From positions 563,001 through 627,000 of the forward strand of contig OY979723.1 of assembly GCA_963855995.1 (NCBI GenBank): 64,000 nt of DNA, read 5' to 3'. Both the position numbers and the translations under genes were made by a program. The stretch's first letter is position 1, and each line of letters begins with the position of its first letter. Positions 50,722-62,540 of this stretch are shown here, piece after piece. The DNA comes from Muricea muricata (lineage: Eukaryota > Cnidaria > Anthozoa > Malacalcyonacea > Plexauridae). A model generated the notes under the pieces. The model searched no databases. It saw only the letters and a list, made by a program, of their open reading frames with translations, and was not told the DNA's origin.

Positions 50722-53700
50722 ATGGAATCCTACCGGAGGAAAACGAAGTCCAAATCAATCGCTGGTTTGGTTTTCATGACTGTGATTGGTATAGGATTTC
50801 TTTTCGTCGGACTCCTGGCCATAACGTGTGGGTTCATTATAAATTACGTCGATGATTTCCAGGCAGAGGACGGTGGACAAGGGTTGGAGTCGGTTGTGGA
50901 GTCACAGTTCGATTTCACTCAGTACTGGCTTGGATTTCCAGTAAGTCGCACTATACATTAGAAAGTTTACGAAACAGGACTTCATCACGTCGATGCTGTA
51001 GAACGTCGACACAAGAATACATTCTAAGTCTAGGTAATACAAAGTCGAGCTTACAGCTAATATGACATTGTCGTAAAGCTCGTCTTGAAGACCTAAAACA
51101 TCTGTTTAAAGGCACAACTCGCTAAGGGCGCATTCTCGTGATGGTATTCTCAGTGTCGTCGGACTGATGTTAGGGTATATGTTGTAACACGATGGTGGGA
51201 CCCAAACTTTGGTGTCAATTCAGATATACTTTTCTTCGTATGACCGGTACAGTAGAGTACGTAGCAATGACAGTGAGCCTAGATTAACGTCCGTACAATA
51301 TACAATCAATACTAAATGTGTTGTAGTCGATCAATGTGATTTGGTACGGATATAGTTATTGCCAAATGAAAAACAGACCAACGGATATATTGTAATTAAA
51401 GCGTATAGTTATCGATGAAAAATGCCAATTCTTCTCACGCGCTTTACATATACGTATACGATCATGATTTTGTTAGCAAAATAAGTAAAATTAAAAGGCA
51501 TACACTGCAATTCAATACACACGAACAATTAACGAACTATATGAATAATGCACGTCATAAATTTGGATAATAATTTGTTTGAAGATTGGTAGTAAAAGAT
51601 GAAGAAACAACAGACCATCTTCCGTGAGTCTTCTCGAAAATGGCACTCGACATCGCAAATATAGCTCATTTGCATGTATTTTGTAAACAAGTGCATGTCT
51701 CATTGAGACATCAAATTATGGTGGGCGGCTCAAGAAACAAAGAAAAACCAATTAAAATATCTGCTACACTAAAAAATATTGGCTGCAGTATTTTACAAGG
51801 GCTTTGGAACGAAGTCTATCCTACGATTGAGCGAAATGTTCTGTCGTATTTACAAATAATTGGCTATTTTATGACCTACTAAACACCTCTCGTGCACACT
51901 CAAATAGGGACACAAAATATGAGCCTTTCGAATCATGTGTATATTGGTAAGAGAGAGTAGTCGTTAAAGGTTTTGTAGTATCCAATGCCTCAATCAGTAC
52001 AGTACTTCACTTTATATCTTTCTAAAATTGTGTCTTACTATCGTTTGAGTCGACTGATAAAGATCTAGAGGCATATACTGTAGCTTATCTCATAAGCGTT
52101 CCTATGTTTTGACGCTTCAGGTGCGCTTATAAATGTACAAATACATTATGATAATGTACGAGAATTCGTCACGAGGGCTTCATAACGCCGTAACATTTTA
52201 GCAATGTCTCCGCCTGTGTGTATCACCAGCGTGCATGTATGCCAGAAGGGCGTGGATAGGCAGAAAGAAGGCGCCAAGTGGGATTCTAATTGTTTAATAT
52301 TATACATTTTTGTGCAATTCAAGCTTTATTAACCCATGTTTCTTGCTCTTAATATTCGTTTAGTTTCTGATAACCGCAATCCTTTCACTTTGTTCAGGAC
52401 AATTTCAATACAGAAGATCACTGGTAAGGTTTGGTTGTAAATAACTGAAAATAACGATGACTACTCACATGCGGTTCATGTCGTAGTATATTCAACCCTC
52501 ATACATTAATTCATGACGACATAGATAATGTTCACGTTTAGTTTCATTCTGTGAAAAATGAGAACAAATTAATGCACCTTGTTTGGTTTAATAACAGTAA
52601 GAATCCGGTAAAACACCAAAGATTCCTAAAGGATTTCTTTGTTATAAGACGGATTGTAAAAATATTTCATCATGATGTCCCAGACAAAATGGCCGTCACC
52701 AGCAAATTGAGCTCGCAATACTATCCAGTTGTTTTCACGAAACATTTCAATTTTCCCTTGCAGACAATCACAACGTTTCTTTTTTTCCATCTCTGTATCA
52801 TTCTTTCGTTGTTCGCCATGGTACTCGAGGGAGTAGATTGGGTCACATGGAAGAACATGGACAGTCTACGCAGGAACTATGAGGATAAAGATGGATTTTC
52901 GTGTAACAGCATAAATTACACGTGTGCTTGCACAAAATCATCTGCCAACATAAACAAAAGTAAAGCTACGTCCATATCAATTTTTATACATCCCTATACG
53001 TTTATTTAAGGTCTATACGTGAGGTCTATAGCTGACGAAAACAACTTACATTAAGAAATTTTCTTGTTTCATTTAAGCCATTTCCGCAATAGCGAAATGC
53101 TCCAACATAACCTCTCTTTCTGGACTGTTCGGCGCCATTACTGCAGCAGCAGTCATTGGAGTGTTCCTATCTCTCGCTGGGATTGTTATCATTTTGAAAT
53201 CGTTCTCATGGAAATCAAGTCATTACTTTGTTGTAAGTCACGATTTGAAAACAAAGTTGGTTTTCCCGCTTTCTTTCTAAATGACCACGACAGGTTATTG
53301 TAGAATACTACCTACACTAGACCACCATGTTTGAGATATTTTTCAGGTAGTTCAGACACAAACCATGACAGGTTATTGTAGAATACTACCTACACTAGAC
53401 CACCACGTTTGAATTATCCATTTAGGTAGTTCAGACACAAACCATGACAGGTTATCGTAGAATACTACCTACACTAGACCACCACGTTTGAGATATTTTT
53501 TCAGGTAGTTCAGACACAAACTAAGACAGCTTATTGTAGAATACCACCACAACAAGACCATGCTACCAAACAGGATTAAGGAGTCACTTAATTAACAATA
53601 TGAAGGTTAGGGTTTAAGCTTATTTGGAAAGTTCACAGGTGTAGATCCTTCTTTCAAAACGTGGTATTCGCGATTAAGCCTGGTACCATACATTTCGTTG

Positions 53701-53840
53701 TTTCGTTCTAGGAATACGATTTGCAGAACATGAACCCAGTTCAGTACAAGTCCTACAAGAACGAGGGTTATGCGAATGGAGCTGCTCCACAAATGGCTGG
53801 GCAGGCTGGTCACTTAAAACAAATATCTCATATTTACTAG
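50722..53840 (+). CDS. Tetraspan gene C, MS4A/CD20-like, 252 residues
   Basis: Exons 50722-50940, 52364-52423, 52764-52959, 53078-53232 and 53712-53840 join in phases 0,0,1,0. The basic N-terminus (MESYRRKTKSKS) precedes TM1. Exon 1 ends DFTQYWLGFP; exon 2 (60 nt) is TM2; exon 3 gives TM3 and a loop starting EGVDWVTWKN with FSC, TCAC and AKC cysteines; exon 4 gives TM4. N-x-T sites in the loop (NYT, NIT) suggest glycosylation. The tail is the shortest of the four, 42 residues, Tyr/Gln/Asn-rich, ending SHIY. ATG 50722 follows an in-frame stop and matches the start positions of the paralogues. Confidence 0.85.
53281..53560 (+). repeat. 80-bp-unit dispersed tandem repeat, copy 3 (intron 4 of gene C)
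   Basis: Three to four units in one orientation: CATGACAGGTTATTGTAGAA, TACTACCTACACTAGACCAC, GTTTGAGATATTTTTCAGG, TAGTTCAGACACAAACC. The units here are more alike than those at 1367, with a constant 80-bp step, suggesting recent local amplification. Confidence 0.85.
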
Positions 53841-54379
53841 CTGCACTGTTTATGAAGAACGTTACAATTTTTTCCTTAGATTTAAAGACATCAGCAAAAA
53901 ATTTACGTTGATCCCGCGGTAATGAACTAGTTGAGTTGTAACTCATATATCTGTTTATATGTTTTCCACATTTGTTTGGTTTACGGGATGTTTGATTGTG
54001 TGAAAGTATACCCTAGTTAAAATCAGATCTAATCGGACTAAGCAGGATTGTCATTACTCATAAACATCTTTTAAAACAGGTCATTTATTAAGGGTGTTGT
54101 TGACAATGCTTTTGTAAATGCTTTCAATGCTTTAATAAGTCAAAAACAATCCAGCATGATTTAGCTGCGATTGGCCATCATGGCCTTAGGTTTCATGGTC
54201 ATACTACGAAAGAGAAATTATTCTAGTGACTGTTTCATCAATTATTATACATGGTCAAAAGTGCTATATCTCGAAAGTAAACACACATTAAAAGTTGAAA
54301 AAAGCACATTACTTACAATTCTATGTAGCATATCATGATTTGCACCTCTTGTGAGTTTTAATCAATATGTATACATTGA

Positions 54380-54385
54380 AATAAA
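54380..54385 (+). terminator. PolyA signal of tetraspan gene C
   Basis: A canonical AATAAA lies 540 bp after the stop at 53840. A nearer variant signal may be used instead. Confidence 0.4.
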
Positions 54386-54864
54386 CTTTTGTTTGTAGAT
54401 GTAGTTTAGTTGAAAAATATATGTGAAATAATTGACAGTATTTTCTGTGTCACCTACAATGACTAAATTTATATACATCCTGTACAGCCGATGCGAGCAC
54501 TTCCATATCAGATGAGATACTCATCAATTTCTTGTGATATAAAGATTTTCTGATTCGGGAGGATTCTATTTTTACCATACAGTGCAATAGAATTCAACGC
54601 AACTTTCGTCATTGCTGGCCATTTTTGTAAAGCCACGAAATGACACGAGTCCTCGCGCGATTCACACCCAAGCGGCGTAGGAAAAATTGGAGCCTGGGTA
54701 CTATAACACGTGTCTGATCCACTGATATATGTATAAGCCTAGATGTAATCTCAGGTAATCCAGCATACCAATTGTGATGATTATCCCAGCTATCAGAGTT
54801 CCTCAGTTTCAGCGTTCTTTGCAGGTGCAAAAAAGTACATTTAACATATTCAATACTACAAACA

Positions 54865-54955
54865 GCACAGTTCAGTTGGCAGAGCGTTGGACAAGCGTTC
54901 CAAAAATCGCAGATACTTTTTCAGCCCGGTGTGGACATAAACTCGAAAATATAAC
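54865..54955 (+). mobile_element. tRNA-headed SINE, degraded
   Basis: CAGTTCAGTTGGCAGAGCGT and TTGGACAAGCGTTCCAAAAA, followed by a deleted B-box and CAGCCCGGTGTGGACATAAA, match the better copies at 55141 and 56141. Confidence 0.7.
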
Positions 54956-55140
54956 TTTCTGAAACAGTAATGGTCAGTCTTGTGATCCGTTTTTAAAAAT
55001 GTCACTATCTTTTATCGTCTTGCTCAGCCAATTACAGCATTTATTCGTATAGATAGGTGGCACCCCAGAGTATAACACCAACAATAACACCCCTCCCAAA
55101 GTACGTAACACCAAAGTCATGGTTACACACAATTCTGACC

Positions 55141-55270
55141 TGATCGCCTAGCTCAGTTAGCAGAACATTAGGCTACCATTCCAAAGATCTTAGGTACGAC
55201 TCCTGTCGTGGTCAGGCATTCTTTTCAGCTTGCCCGGTGTGGATATAAACTCAGAGTAACATCACAAACA
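55141..55270 (+). mobile_element. tRNA-headed SINE
   Basis: TGATCGCCTAGCTCAGTTAG (A-box region), ATTCCAAAGATCTTAGGTAC and a B-box, then GTGGTCAGGCATTCTTTTCA, GCTTGCCCGGTGTGGATATA and AACTCAGAGTAACATCACAA. It has a full head and body of about 130 bp and no poly(A) tail. Confidence 0.85.
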
Positions 55271-55626
55271 AAAGTATCAAAAAACCTTCAGAAATCCATT
55301 AAACAACATACTTGAAATCCAAAAAAAAAAACTCGGAGCGATGTGGTGGTCAAATTCACTGCATATTTTAAAGGAATGTCAGTTATACCGAGTTCGATTA
55401 TATATGCTTCATTGAATTGCCCACAAAACAAAACTATTCAAAAAAAAAAGGATTAATAATTGCAAAGCAAAATCCTCGCAGCATGTATTCGAATTGGAAT
55501 GTCCCCTTTAGAAAATCAAAACAATTTCACTCATCGCAGAACGAGGAATTTGAGATTTCGTCGATCTTGAATGAAGTTTTGCCTCAACGGCAAACGGGGA
55601 CGAGGTCTTTGGCAACGGCGTGAACC

Positions 55627-58600
55627 ATGGAGCGAACTAAGTCACCCTCGGCACTGTACTTGCTGTTTGTCGAAGGATTTTGTCTTCTCTTCATTGCTGT
55701 GGCTGTAATAGCGTGTGGGTTTGTCTTGAATTATCATGAGGACTTCGATTATGATCAGGTGGATTCTGAACACGATTATACCCAATATTGGGTTGGATTT
55801 GTGGTAGGTTTGGGACATTGACGTGTTAAATATCTTATAATTAGATGCTGGTCTAGTTTAAATCCATCGATGCTTACGGAAATCAACATTTAATACTATA
55901 TGTGTATTTAGAATGCATGCAAATAATTGGGAATAATGTTTGTGGCGTTACTCTGAGTTTACATCCACGTCGGGCAAGCTAAAAAATATGCCTGACCACG
56001 GTGGGAATCGAACCTACGACCTTTGGAGTGCTAGCTCAATGCTCCGCCAACTAAGCTACGCGGTCAGGTCGGTTGGAGTATGTGATATTTCGAAACTGAA
56101 TCTACTTCCTTCGATATCAATGTAATCTGTCGAACAGACTTGACCGAGTAGCCTGGTTGGTAGAGTATTGGACTAGCATTCCAAAGGTCGTAGGTTTGAT
56201 TCCCTTCGTGGTCAGGCGTATTTTTCAGCTTGTAACCTGATGTGAATACAGACTACAGAGGGAATACAACAACCTGATGTAAAAATAGCGAATGATTCCA
56301 TCATGTTTATGGTTGTGTTTTCCGACAAAGTTTCTCACCATGTCAACGACGACAAATGTATACCTTACCACTAAATATTTCAATCATGATTTATCGGAGC
56401 AGAAAATAATGTTGAATACTCGTTAATCATCATCTAAACGTAAGCAATTGTGAATAGTTTCGTCACAACGATATAATATTGCTTTCTACTAAAGTTTAGC
56501 ATCAGTTTTGCAAGCCCCTCATAATTACAGTGCTGAAAATGTCGCTATAGACTCCCAATGTAAGCACAAGCAAATTTAGGAGATAGATAATAATGCAAAA
56601 TATTTATAATATATGTTTGTTTACTACCAAATACTCTAGTAAGCATTAAGCTTATTAACACTAAAAGCAGTAATTGATTTTACTAACTTCATAAAAATAA
56701 AGAGGTCTGTACCCAATTCACTTTATGAAGACTATAGATAGGCCTGGTAGTTAACTATAGAACATACTGCACACTGCATTGGAACAGCCAAGGAGTAAGT
56801 TCACCCTAACACTTTTAAATACCTTGCGTGTATATTGATTGAATATTTGTTAATTGATTGATCTAAACATTGAATTGTTATTCTAAATTTACCATGGATA
56901 AATTGACAATAGATATTACATGGTGTTGATTCTTACATCAAAAGCCAGGCCAATATATATCAGAAAACATAATTATTTATCATATTCTGTATATATTTTG
57001 GCTATGGTTCGCTGAGCATGTATGTTATTATACCGAAAAGTGAATCTCATAACTTCCCGAAGTTGTCTTTCACCCCTGATATCCCTATCTATCCGCAACT
57101 ATCATATCGAAACGGAAGTTGGTTTACGAATTTAGAGTAGTTAAAGAACGTGTTTTAACCGGAATACATTGCGCGCTCGGTGGCAATATTCTTGGCGAAG
57201 TTGTTGTGGAGAATCGGTGTTTAAAGTTATCCATAAAAATATTGTCTGTATTTGCTGTGATATTGTTAGATTAGAATGACTTAGCAATATAAATTCTTAT
57301 CTCGAACTAACGTTGCGAGTCCAAAGCACACAAAAGCATAGAATCCTATGTTTCTGTGTGGACTTGACTTGTCCAAGCTAAAAAAAAAACGCGGTCTCAT
57401 TTATTCTTTCCCATTCTGGTGCAGTTTGTAAAATCTCGTTTTATTTTTTAGCTGTTTATTACGGCATTTCTGGCTATCGGGGCAGGTACAGCACAAAGAA
57501 GCAGATGGACGGTAAGATTTAAGACGAGCAGTGAAACACGCCACAGACTTGTTGCAAAATGTCAATTTTGACAACACGTTGCAACAACTTTTGAATATCA
57601 TCAAATTGCAAAATATCTGTTAAAATCAGCGTTGCTACAACTTGTCATTTGCAGACTTCCTTCTTACAACTTGTTGAAACAACTTGGAGTAAGTCTGTGG
57701 ATAACAAGTTTTGACAGTCAATTTCAACAAATCTGTTGACAACTTGCAACAGACTTGTCGTCAACAAGCTGTCGAAAGCCACGGCATGATAATAACAAGT
57801 TAGTCGCAACAGACTTGTTGCAGTTTGGGCGTTTTCGGTTACGGTTTTTTAACTTTTACAATCACGAATAAAAGGAGCAAAAAATGTTGAATGAACTTAC
57901 TTCAACTAACTCCGACAGGTCGTGAGTGCGATGTTCTTGTTTTTGTTGTCAATTTTGGTCTGTCTCTTTGCTCTGGTCGTCGAGGGAAATGATTGGATAA
58001 ACCACAAAAACGATGTGCGTCGCATGGAATTCTGGGAGTCCGAGGATTACCAATGTGATTCCCCAGATACCACGTCTTGTGTTTGTCTTAAAGCTGGAGC
58101 GGGTAAGGAAAGAAACGAGATAAGTAATCATTGACTACAGTACAGTGAAGGATACTTTATAAATCCCGGGTCAAAACTATAATGAACTGTATCGCAATAG
58201 GTCATGCTATTACGGCATCGCGGACGCGATATGCAGCCCTGACAAATATTCTTTTACTCTCTCGTCACAAAGGAAACCTTGAAAGCATTTTTCTCTACAG
58301 TAAATTAGTTTTCAATCATACTATGACATACTATATTATTTCTGTTTGTAGTTATATCATTATATCTTGTATCTCGACTGAACGTTTCTTCATTTATCAC
58401 ACAAACTTCAACGACATGTTTGAAATGAACTGAACAATTTAGGAGGAAAAAACACCACTATTTTGTGTTGACATTCCAAATCCTCACATTGGGAAATTTT
58501 GTTCGCACTCCGCCATTGCGGACTATCACAGTTACCATAGTTACTGGAAGAGGTGGTTTGGAAACTTATTCTAATAAAAATATAACTCATTATCTCATGC

Positions 58601-61600
58601 AAAAATATGGTCCTTTATTGTCACGTGTGTATTGCGTTTTGGCCAAATCCACCAATAGGAATTCTTGAATTGCCCAACTGTTTATGTCGCGGACGGCTAA
58701 CTTTTCTAAAACGTCGGTGTTGGTTAGTTAAGCAAGAATACAATAGCCACGTGACGATGAACCTTCTTTGTGCATAAACAAGGACACAGATAATGAATTT
58801 TTGTAATGTAATTCTAACGCGCTTCCAAACTATATCTTTTATAAACTATGCTATCGCGGACACTAAGTGTGCATCAGTTCAGTTCTAACAAAAGTTTATT
58901 GTAATGTTTTCAGATATCAAAAGAATCTCAGGTCTACTGAACTGCGATGCATTAGAACGGTTGTATCATTTGTATGGCGCTCTGGTGTGCTGCATCTTGG
59001 CTGCCATCTTCCTTGCTCTCACATCAATAATTGTAGTCATGATTTTCATTCCAATTCGACCCTTCACTGTACCAGTGGTAAGCCAAAGTCTCCCTTGCTA
59101 TCCTTATTTGTACCCATCATCCATCTAAAGTAGCAACATTATATCGCCCATGATCCAGTAAGAACACGGAAAACACTGGCAATACCCATTTTCGATCAAA
59201 ACTACTAAGTATTTTGTTGGGGTGTGTTTTTCTTTGTTTTCTAATTTGAGTTAGATTTATAACTCTTTTTGCCAAAAACAATCACTAAAATTATGAGTTT
59301 TTGAAGCACAAGATACAATAAAAATCACGGAAATACAACAATATCAATTTTGTTCGGCATTCTGAATCTATATCCTTACTGGAAAAGCTGACATATGCTG
59401 GATACGATTAGAATCAAACCTACGACCTGTGAAATGCTAGCCCAATGCTCTGGTCGTTTTGAGTATGTCGTCAGATGCTCCTAGCATCTATGGAAAAAAT
59501 TAAATACAAGGAAAATATCAAATTGCAAAATTAAAAAACAGGGAGTAAAATTTAATAATCTCACAGTTCTTTTGCAAATGAAGAAACAAAATTATTTTCT
59601 GCAGCCAAAGAAAAGAATAAAAAGGATCACTGTAATAGAAGACAAACCAGAACCACCGGTTGTTGTCTACAAGCCACCACCAAAGAGAATTGAGCGGAAA
59701 CCGGAGGTAGAGGAGATCGTAGTGAGGGAGGTGAGAGAGCGAAGACCACCACCTCGCATTGTTGTTCAGCCCGAACCTGAACCAGAAGTGGAAGAAATTG
59801 TCGTGAGAGAACGGAGACCCGAAGCTCGTACGATCGTTTACGAACCACGACAAGAAAGGCAGGAGGTGTGTAAACTGAATTGTAAATAAGATGAGACGAA
59901 AGAATGTTTTTCCATTACTAATGTTCGCACGCTTATCATTAGGTCGTCCGTGGGGTGGCACGAAAACGTACGATCATTTACGACCAACCGCGATTCGAAG
60001 GACCAGTTCGTGGAAGTCGAGAACTGGTACCAATTGAAGCTCCTCCAAAACGAGATTCAAAGAAAGATCAAGTTTATGAAGTCGGTCGGTTCGTTCCAAA
60101 GGTTTGTGTGCGCCATTGTTCACATTTTATTTCGTTAGATACTTGTCATAAATGTTGCTTTTGATAGAGAAGTCGGTGAAGTAGTTCTTCAATTTCCCAA
60201 AATTCCTCCATTTAATCTCAAAGGTTTGTAAAGGAAATCCTCTTCAATCTAATCTCAAAGGTTTCCGAAGGAAATCTTCTTTAATCTAATCTCAAAGGTT
60301 TTTGAAGGAAATGTTCTTCAATCTAATCTCAAAGGTTTCTCAAGGAAATCTTTTTCAATCTAATCTCAAAGATTCATATTAATCTGACACTGCAGAGAAC
60401 AACGAAAAATTTGTTTTCTCGAGCGGGATTCGAACTCGCATCTTCGGATTTCTAGACCGCCGCTCTACCAATTGAGCTATGGAGAGAACTGGGATTGGTA
60501 GCGAGTCTTAACCAATTTAAGTGCGCGAAATAGTTTAGTAGCGAGTCTAGTTTTTCATATCTCTGAGGATGGTTCTAATCTCAAAGTTTTCTCAAGGAAA
60601 TCTTTTTCAATCTAATCCCAGAGGTTTTTAAAGGAAACGTTTCTTCTAATCCCAGCCTGTCCCCAACATTCCATGCAGGAGAAAACCAGGGTACTCGGAG
60701 AAAACCTACGAGTTTCAAGAAAGTTGACTAATTGTTTTCCCACAAGTCTTGCGCGTGAACATTGCTTGTTTCAAATTTCTTACGACAAGAAATTTTGTCA
60801 GTATTTTCTTCTCTGCACAGGAAAGTTCACGTGGAATAACAATATTCTAACTTCTTTAGTAGAATTCTTGTAACTATGTTCTTTGTCTAGGTATTCAACT
60901 TTATTTGATATGCAACTAATACAACTTGTTACATTATACTGCATAATGAATGTCTATGAGATTGCTTATTTTGTGGACTATACGAATAGAGAACAACTCA
61001 AACCCTACTCGTATGTGACCAACGTTACAAGTCCATACGCCATTACTTTTCAAACCATTGAATCTCGACACATTCCTGGCAAGTTTCATTTGATTACGCG
61101 ATGTTATTAATTCCACAACATCTGAATTCCACAGATCCACCCCACCCCAGACGATCCACCAATAGAGGGAATGGAGAACGGTTTCATCGTTAATCCCAAC
61201 TTCAAGAAACCAGAAATACTCCCTGAACCAGAAGAGCTAGACGAACCAGAACCAGTTCACTATGGCACACAAGAAGTAGAGCCACCTGTTCGCCACGTTG
61301 ACGCACAACAGCCAGTTGTTCGCTACGTCCGTCGAGATGCCCCAGAACAAGTTCGTCACATACGACAAGCCCCGAGGGTTGTTCATGAGAGATATCCACG
61401 CGTGGTGGAGGAAAGAGCTTTGGTGCCAGTGAGAAGTAGTCGCCCCAAGGGACATGTAGTTGTCCAGAGTAGCCATCCGAGACCTTCGTATATCATACGA
61501 AGGCCAGGACAACGCTCGCTTATCGCAGTTCGACGTCCAAGGTCCAACAGGTAAGTTATTTTGTTCACTCGGGTCACATCAGACCATGACGCTCAACAAC

Positions 61601-62540
61601 GCTGGCTGGTGACAACAAAAGAACTGATAGAGTAATCTTTTGTGCTTTGTCACCCAGCAGATAAAAAATTACAGCGATCCTCTTTTAAGGCGTGTTCACA
61701 TGAGTCCTGGGAAAATGCCGATTTTACATGCTCAAGACAATCACGGCAAAAAAACTGAGCCCTCAGCATGACAGAATTCAACAATAATGTTTGTGGCGTT
61801 ATTCTGAGCTTACATCCACACTGAATAAGCTGTAAAATATTCCTGACCACGGTGGGAATCGAACCAACGACCTTTGGATAGTCTTAATGTTATCATAGCC
61901 TTAATGTTAGCAAGAGATCATGTCGCAGCATAACGATTATTCATGAAGGCACGTCACAGCAAAGATCCTGAGCGCCCAGCCCTTTTTTATTTACATTCCA
62001 GTGGGATCGCCGTCAAGTGATATACTTTTTAAAGCGGGTGCTTCGCCCAACTTAAACCGGCCAGAAATACTTTTACAAAGAATTTTATCTTTGTTTATTT
62101 ACAGCGACGAGGGGGCAGGTCTCGTGCGTGTCCGCCGCACACACAGACAACATCAACGACGACACGTTTACGCTACCCAGCCGGCACGTGCTGTCACTAC
62201 AAGGCCAAAACCAACTACAGTACCATGGCAACGATTTAGATCCAACAGCGACGAAGGCCCCCGTCTGTACCGTGAAAATATGCCTCAAGAACGACATGCA
62301 CGAATTTACACCGACAAGGAAATCCAAGCGGCGGGTGGGAATGTGCCCCAAGGCCCAGTGGAGGGGGCAAAGCCCAGAGTGTTTAACGGAGGGAATATTG
62401 GAACAGCCAGTTTGGAGCATCGGCCTCCATCAGCTCACATCAACCCAGCAAGAAATGAGCACTATGATCCAGCGCTTGAAGTGAATCTTCCCTCCGCTGA
62501 TCAAGAGCAGTGGAGCAGAAGACCCGGTACCCCTTATTGA
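55627..62540 (+). CDS. Tetraspan gene D, MS4A/CD20-like core with a 423-residue tail
   Basis: Exons 55627-55803, 57452-57511, 57919-58102, 58914-59077, 59605-59865, 59943-60101, 61135-61550 and 62105-62540 join in phases 0,0,1,0,0,0,2 to 618 residues. The first four exons encode the same core as genes A-C: TM1, DYTQYWVGFV, a 60-nt TM2 exon, TM3, a loop starting EGNDWINHKN with YQC, SCVC and LNC cysteines, and TM4. The tail is unique: a Pro/Arg/Glu/Val-rich region with a two-fold repeat around EVEEIVVRE (residues about 229-266), a Tyr-containing basic stretch (RTIVYEP, RTIIYDQP), then a long Arg/His/Pro-rich disordered part ending RPGTPY. There is no enzyme domain. It may be a receptor or scaffold with a large cytoplasmic docking tail; that role is inference. 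Confidence 0.82.
55936..56070 (-). mobile_element. tRNA-headed SINE, minus-strand copy
   Basis: Read on the minus strand it starts GACCGCGTAGCTTAGTTGGC and GGAGCATTGAGCTAGCACTC, has GTAGGTTCGATTCCCACCGT as B-box, and ends CTCAGAGTAACGCCACAAAC. It is the best-preserved copy in the window. In intron 1 of gene D. Confidence 0.9.
56141..56262 (+). mobile_element. tRNA-headed SINE, plus-strand copy facing 55936-56070
   Basis: TGACCGAGTAGCCTGGTTGG, TAGAGTATTGGACTAGCATT and GTAGGTTTGATTCCCTTCGT form the tRNA-like head. The tail (GATGTGAATACAGACTACAG) is diverged. It is arranged head to head with the preceding copy, 70 bp apart. Confidence 0.85.
57530..57840 (+). repeat. CAACTTGTTG/ACAGACTTGT-rich low-complexity repeat
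   Basis: Words such as CAGACTTGTTGCAA, ACAACTTGTTGAAACAAC, TTGACAACTTGCAACAGACT and CAACAGACTTGTTGCAG recur in irregular order and both orientations. It lies just after exon 2 of gene D and is non-coding. Confidence 0.7.
59383..59455 (-). mobile_element. tRNA-headed SINE fragment
   Basis: On the minus strand, GCATTGGGCTAGCATTTCAC, AGGTCGTAGGTTTGATTCTA and a short body remain. It is a diverged, truncated copy in intron 4 of gene D. Confidence 0.55.
60214..60372 (+). repeat. 37-bp minisatellite in intron 6 of gene D
   Basis: Four full units start at 60214, 60251, 60288 and 60325, with a partial one at 60362. The unit begins AATCTCAAAGGTTT and contains AAGGAAAT and CTTCAATCT. The period is exactly 37. 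Two more units lie at 60573-60655, beyond an inserted tRNA-like element. Confidence 0.9.
60418..60489 (-). mobile_element. tRNA-like SINE head, second family
   Basis: On the minus strand, CCATAGCTCAATTGGTAGAG and CGGCGGTCTAGAAATCCGAA, then GCGAGTTCGAATCCCGC, follow tRNA layout. The D-arm is perfect, but the T-stem has one mismatch, the anticodon stem two, and the acceptor arm pairs poorly. The nominal anticodon AGA would be Ser, yet the long Ser variable arm is missing. I call it a SINE head, not a working tRNA. It interrupts the 37-bp minisatellite. Confidence 0.65.
60573..60655 (+). repeat. 37-bp minisatellite, right part
   Basis: Units with AATCTCAAAGTTTTCTCAAG, GAAATCTTTTTCAATCTAAT and CCCAGAGGTTTTTAAAGG match the array at 60214-60372. 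Confidence 0.75.
61788..61885 (-). mobile_element. tRNA-headed SINE, 3' two-thirds
   Basis: On the minus strand it carries the B-box GTTGGTTCGATTCCCACCGT, GTGGTCAGGAATATTTTACA and CTCAGAATAACGCCACAAAC. The A-box end is lost after TATCCAAAGG. In intron 7 of gene D. Confidence 0.75.

Larger units (their letters stand above)
53841..55626. other. Spacer between tetraspan genes C and D
   Basis: Holds the gene C 3' UTR, then AT-rich sequence with two SINE copies and the gene D promoter. The frame at 55417-55623 precedes gene D but lacks a domain and starts in a different frame. Confidence 0.45.

Noticed and set aside
59518..59961. 147-codon minus-strand frame rich in Phe/Trp/Leu
   Set aside because: It is the antisense of gene D exon 5, whose Pro/Arg/Glu codons read as aromatic residues on the other strand.
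60418..60489. Functional tRNA-Ser gene
   Set aside because: The acceptor, anticodon and T stems contain mismatches and the long variable arm of tRNA-Ser is missing.
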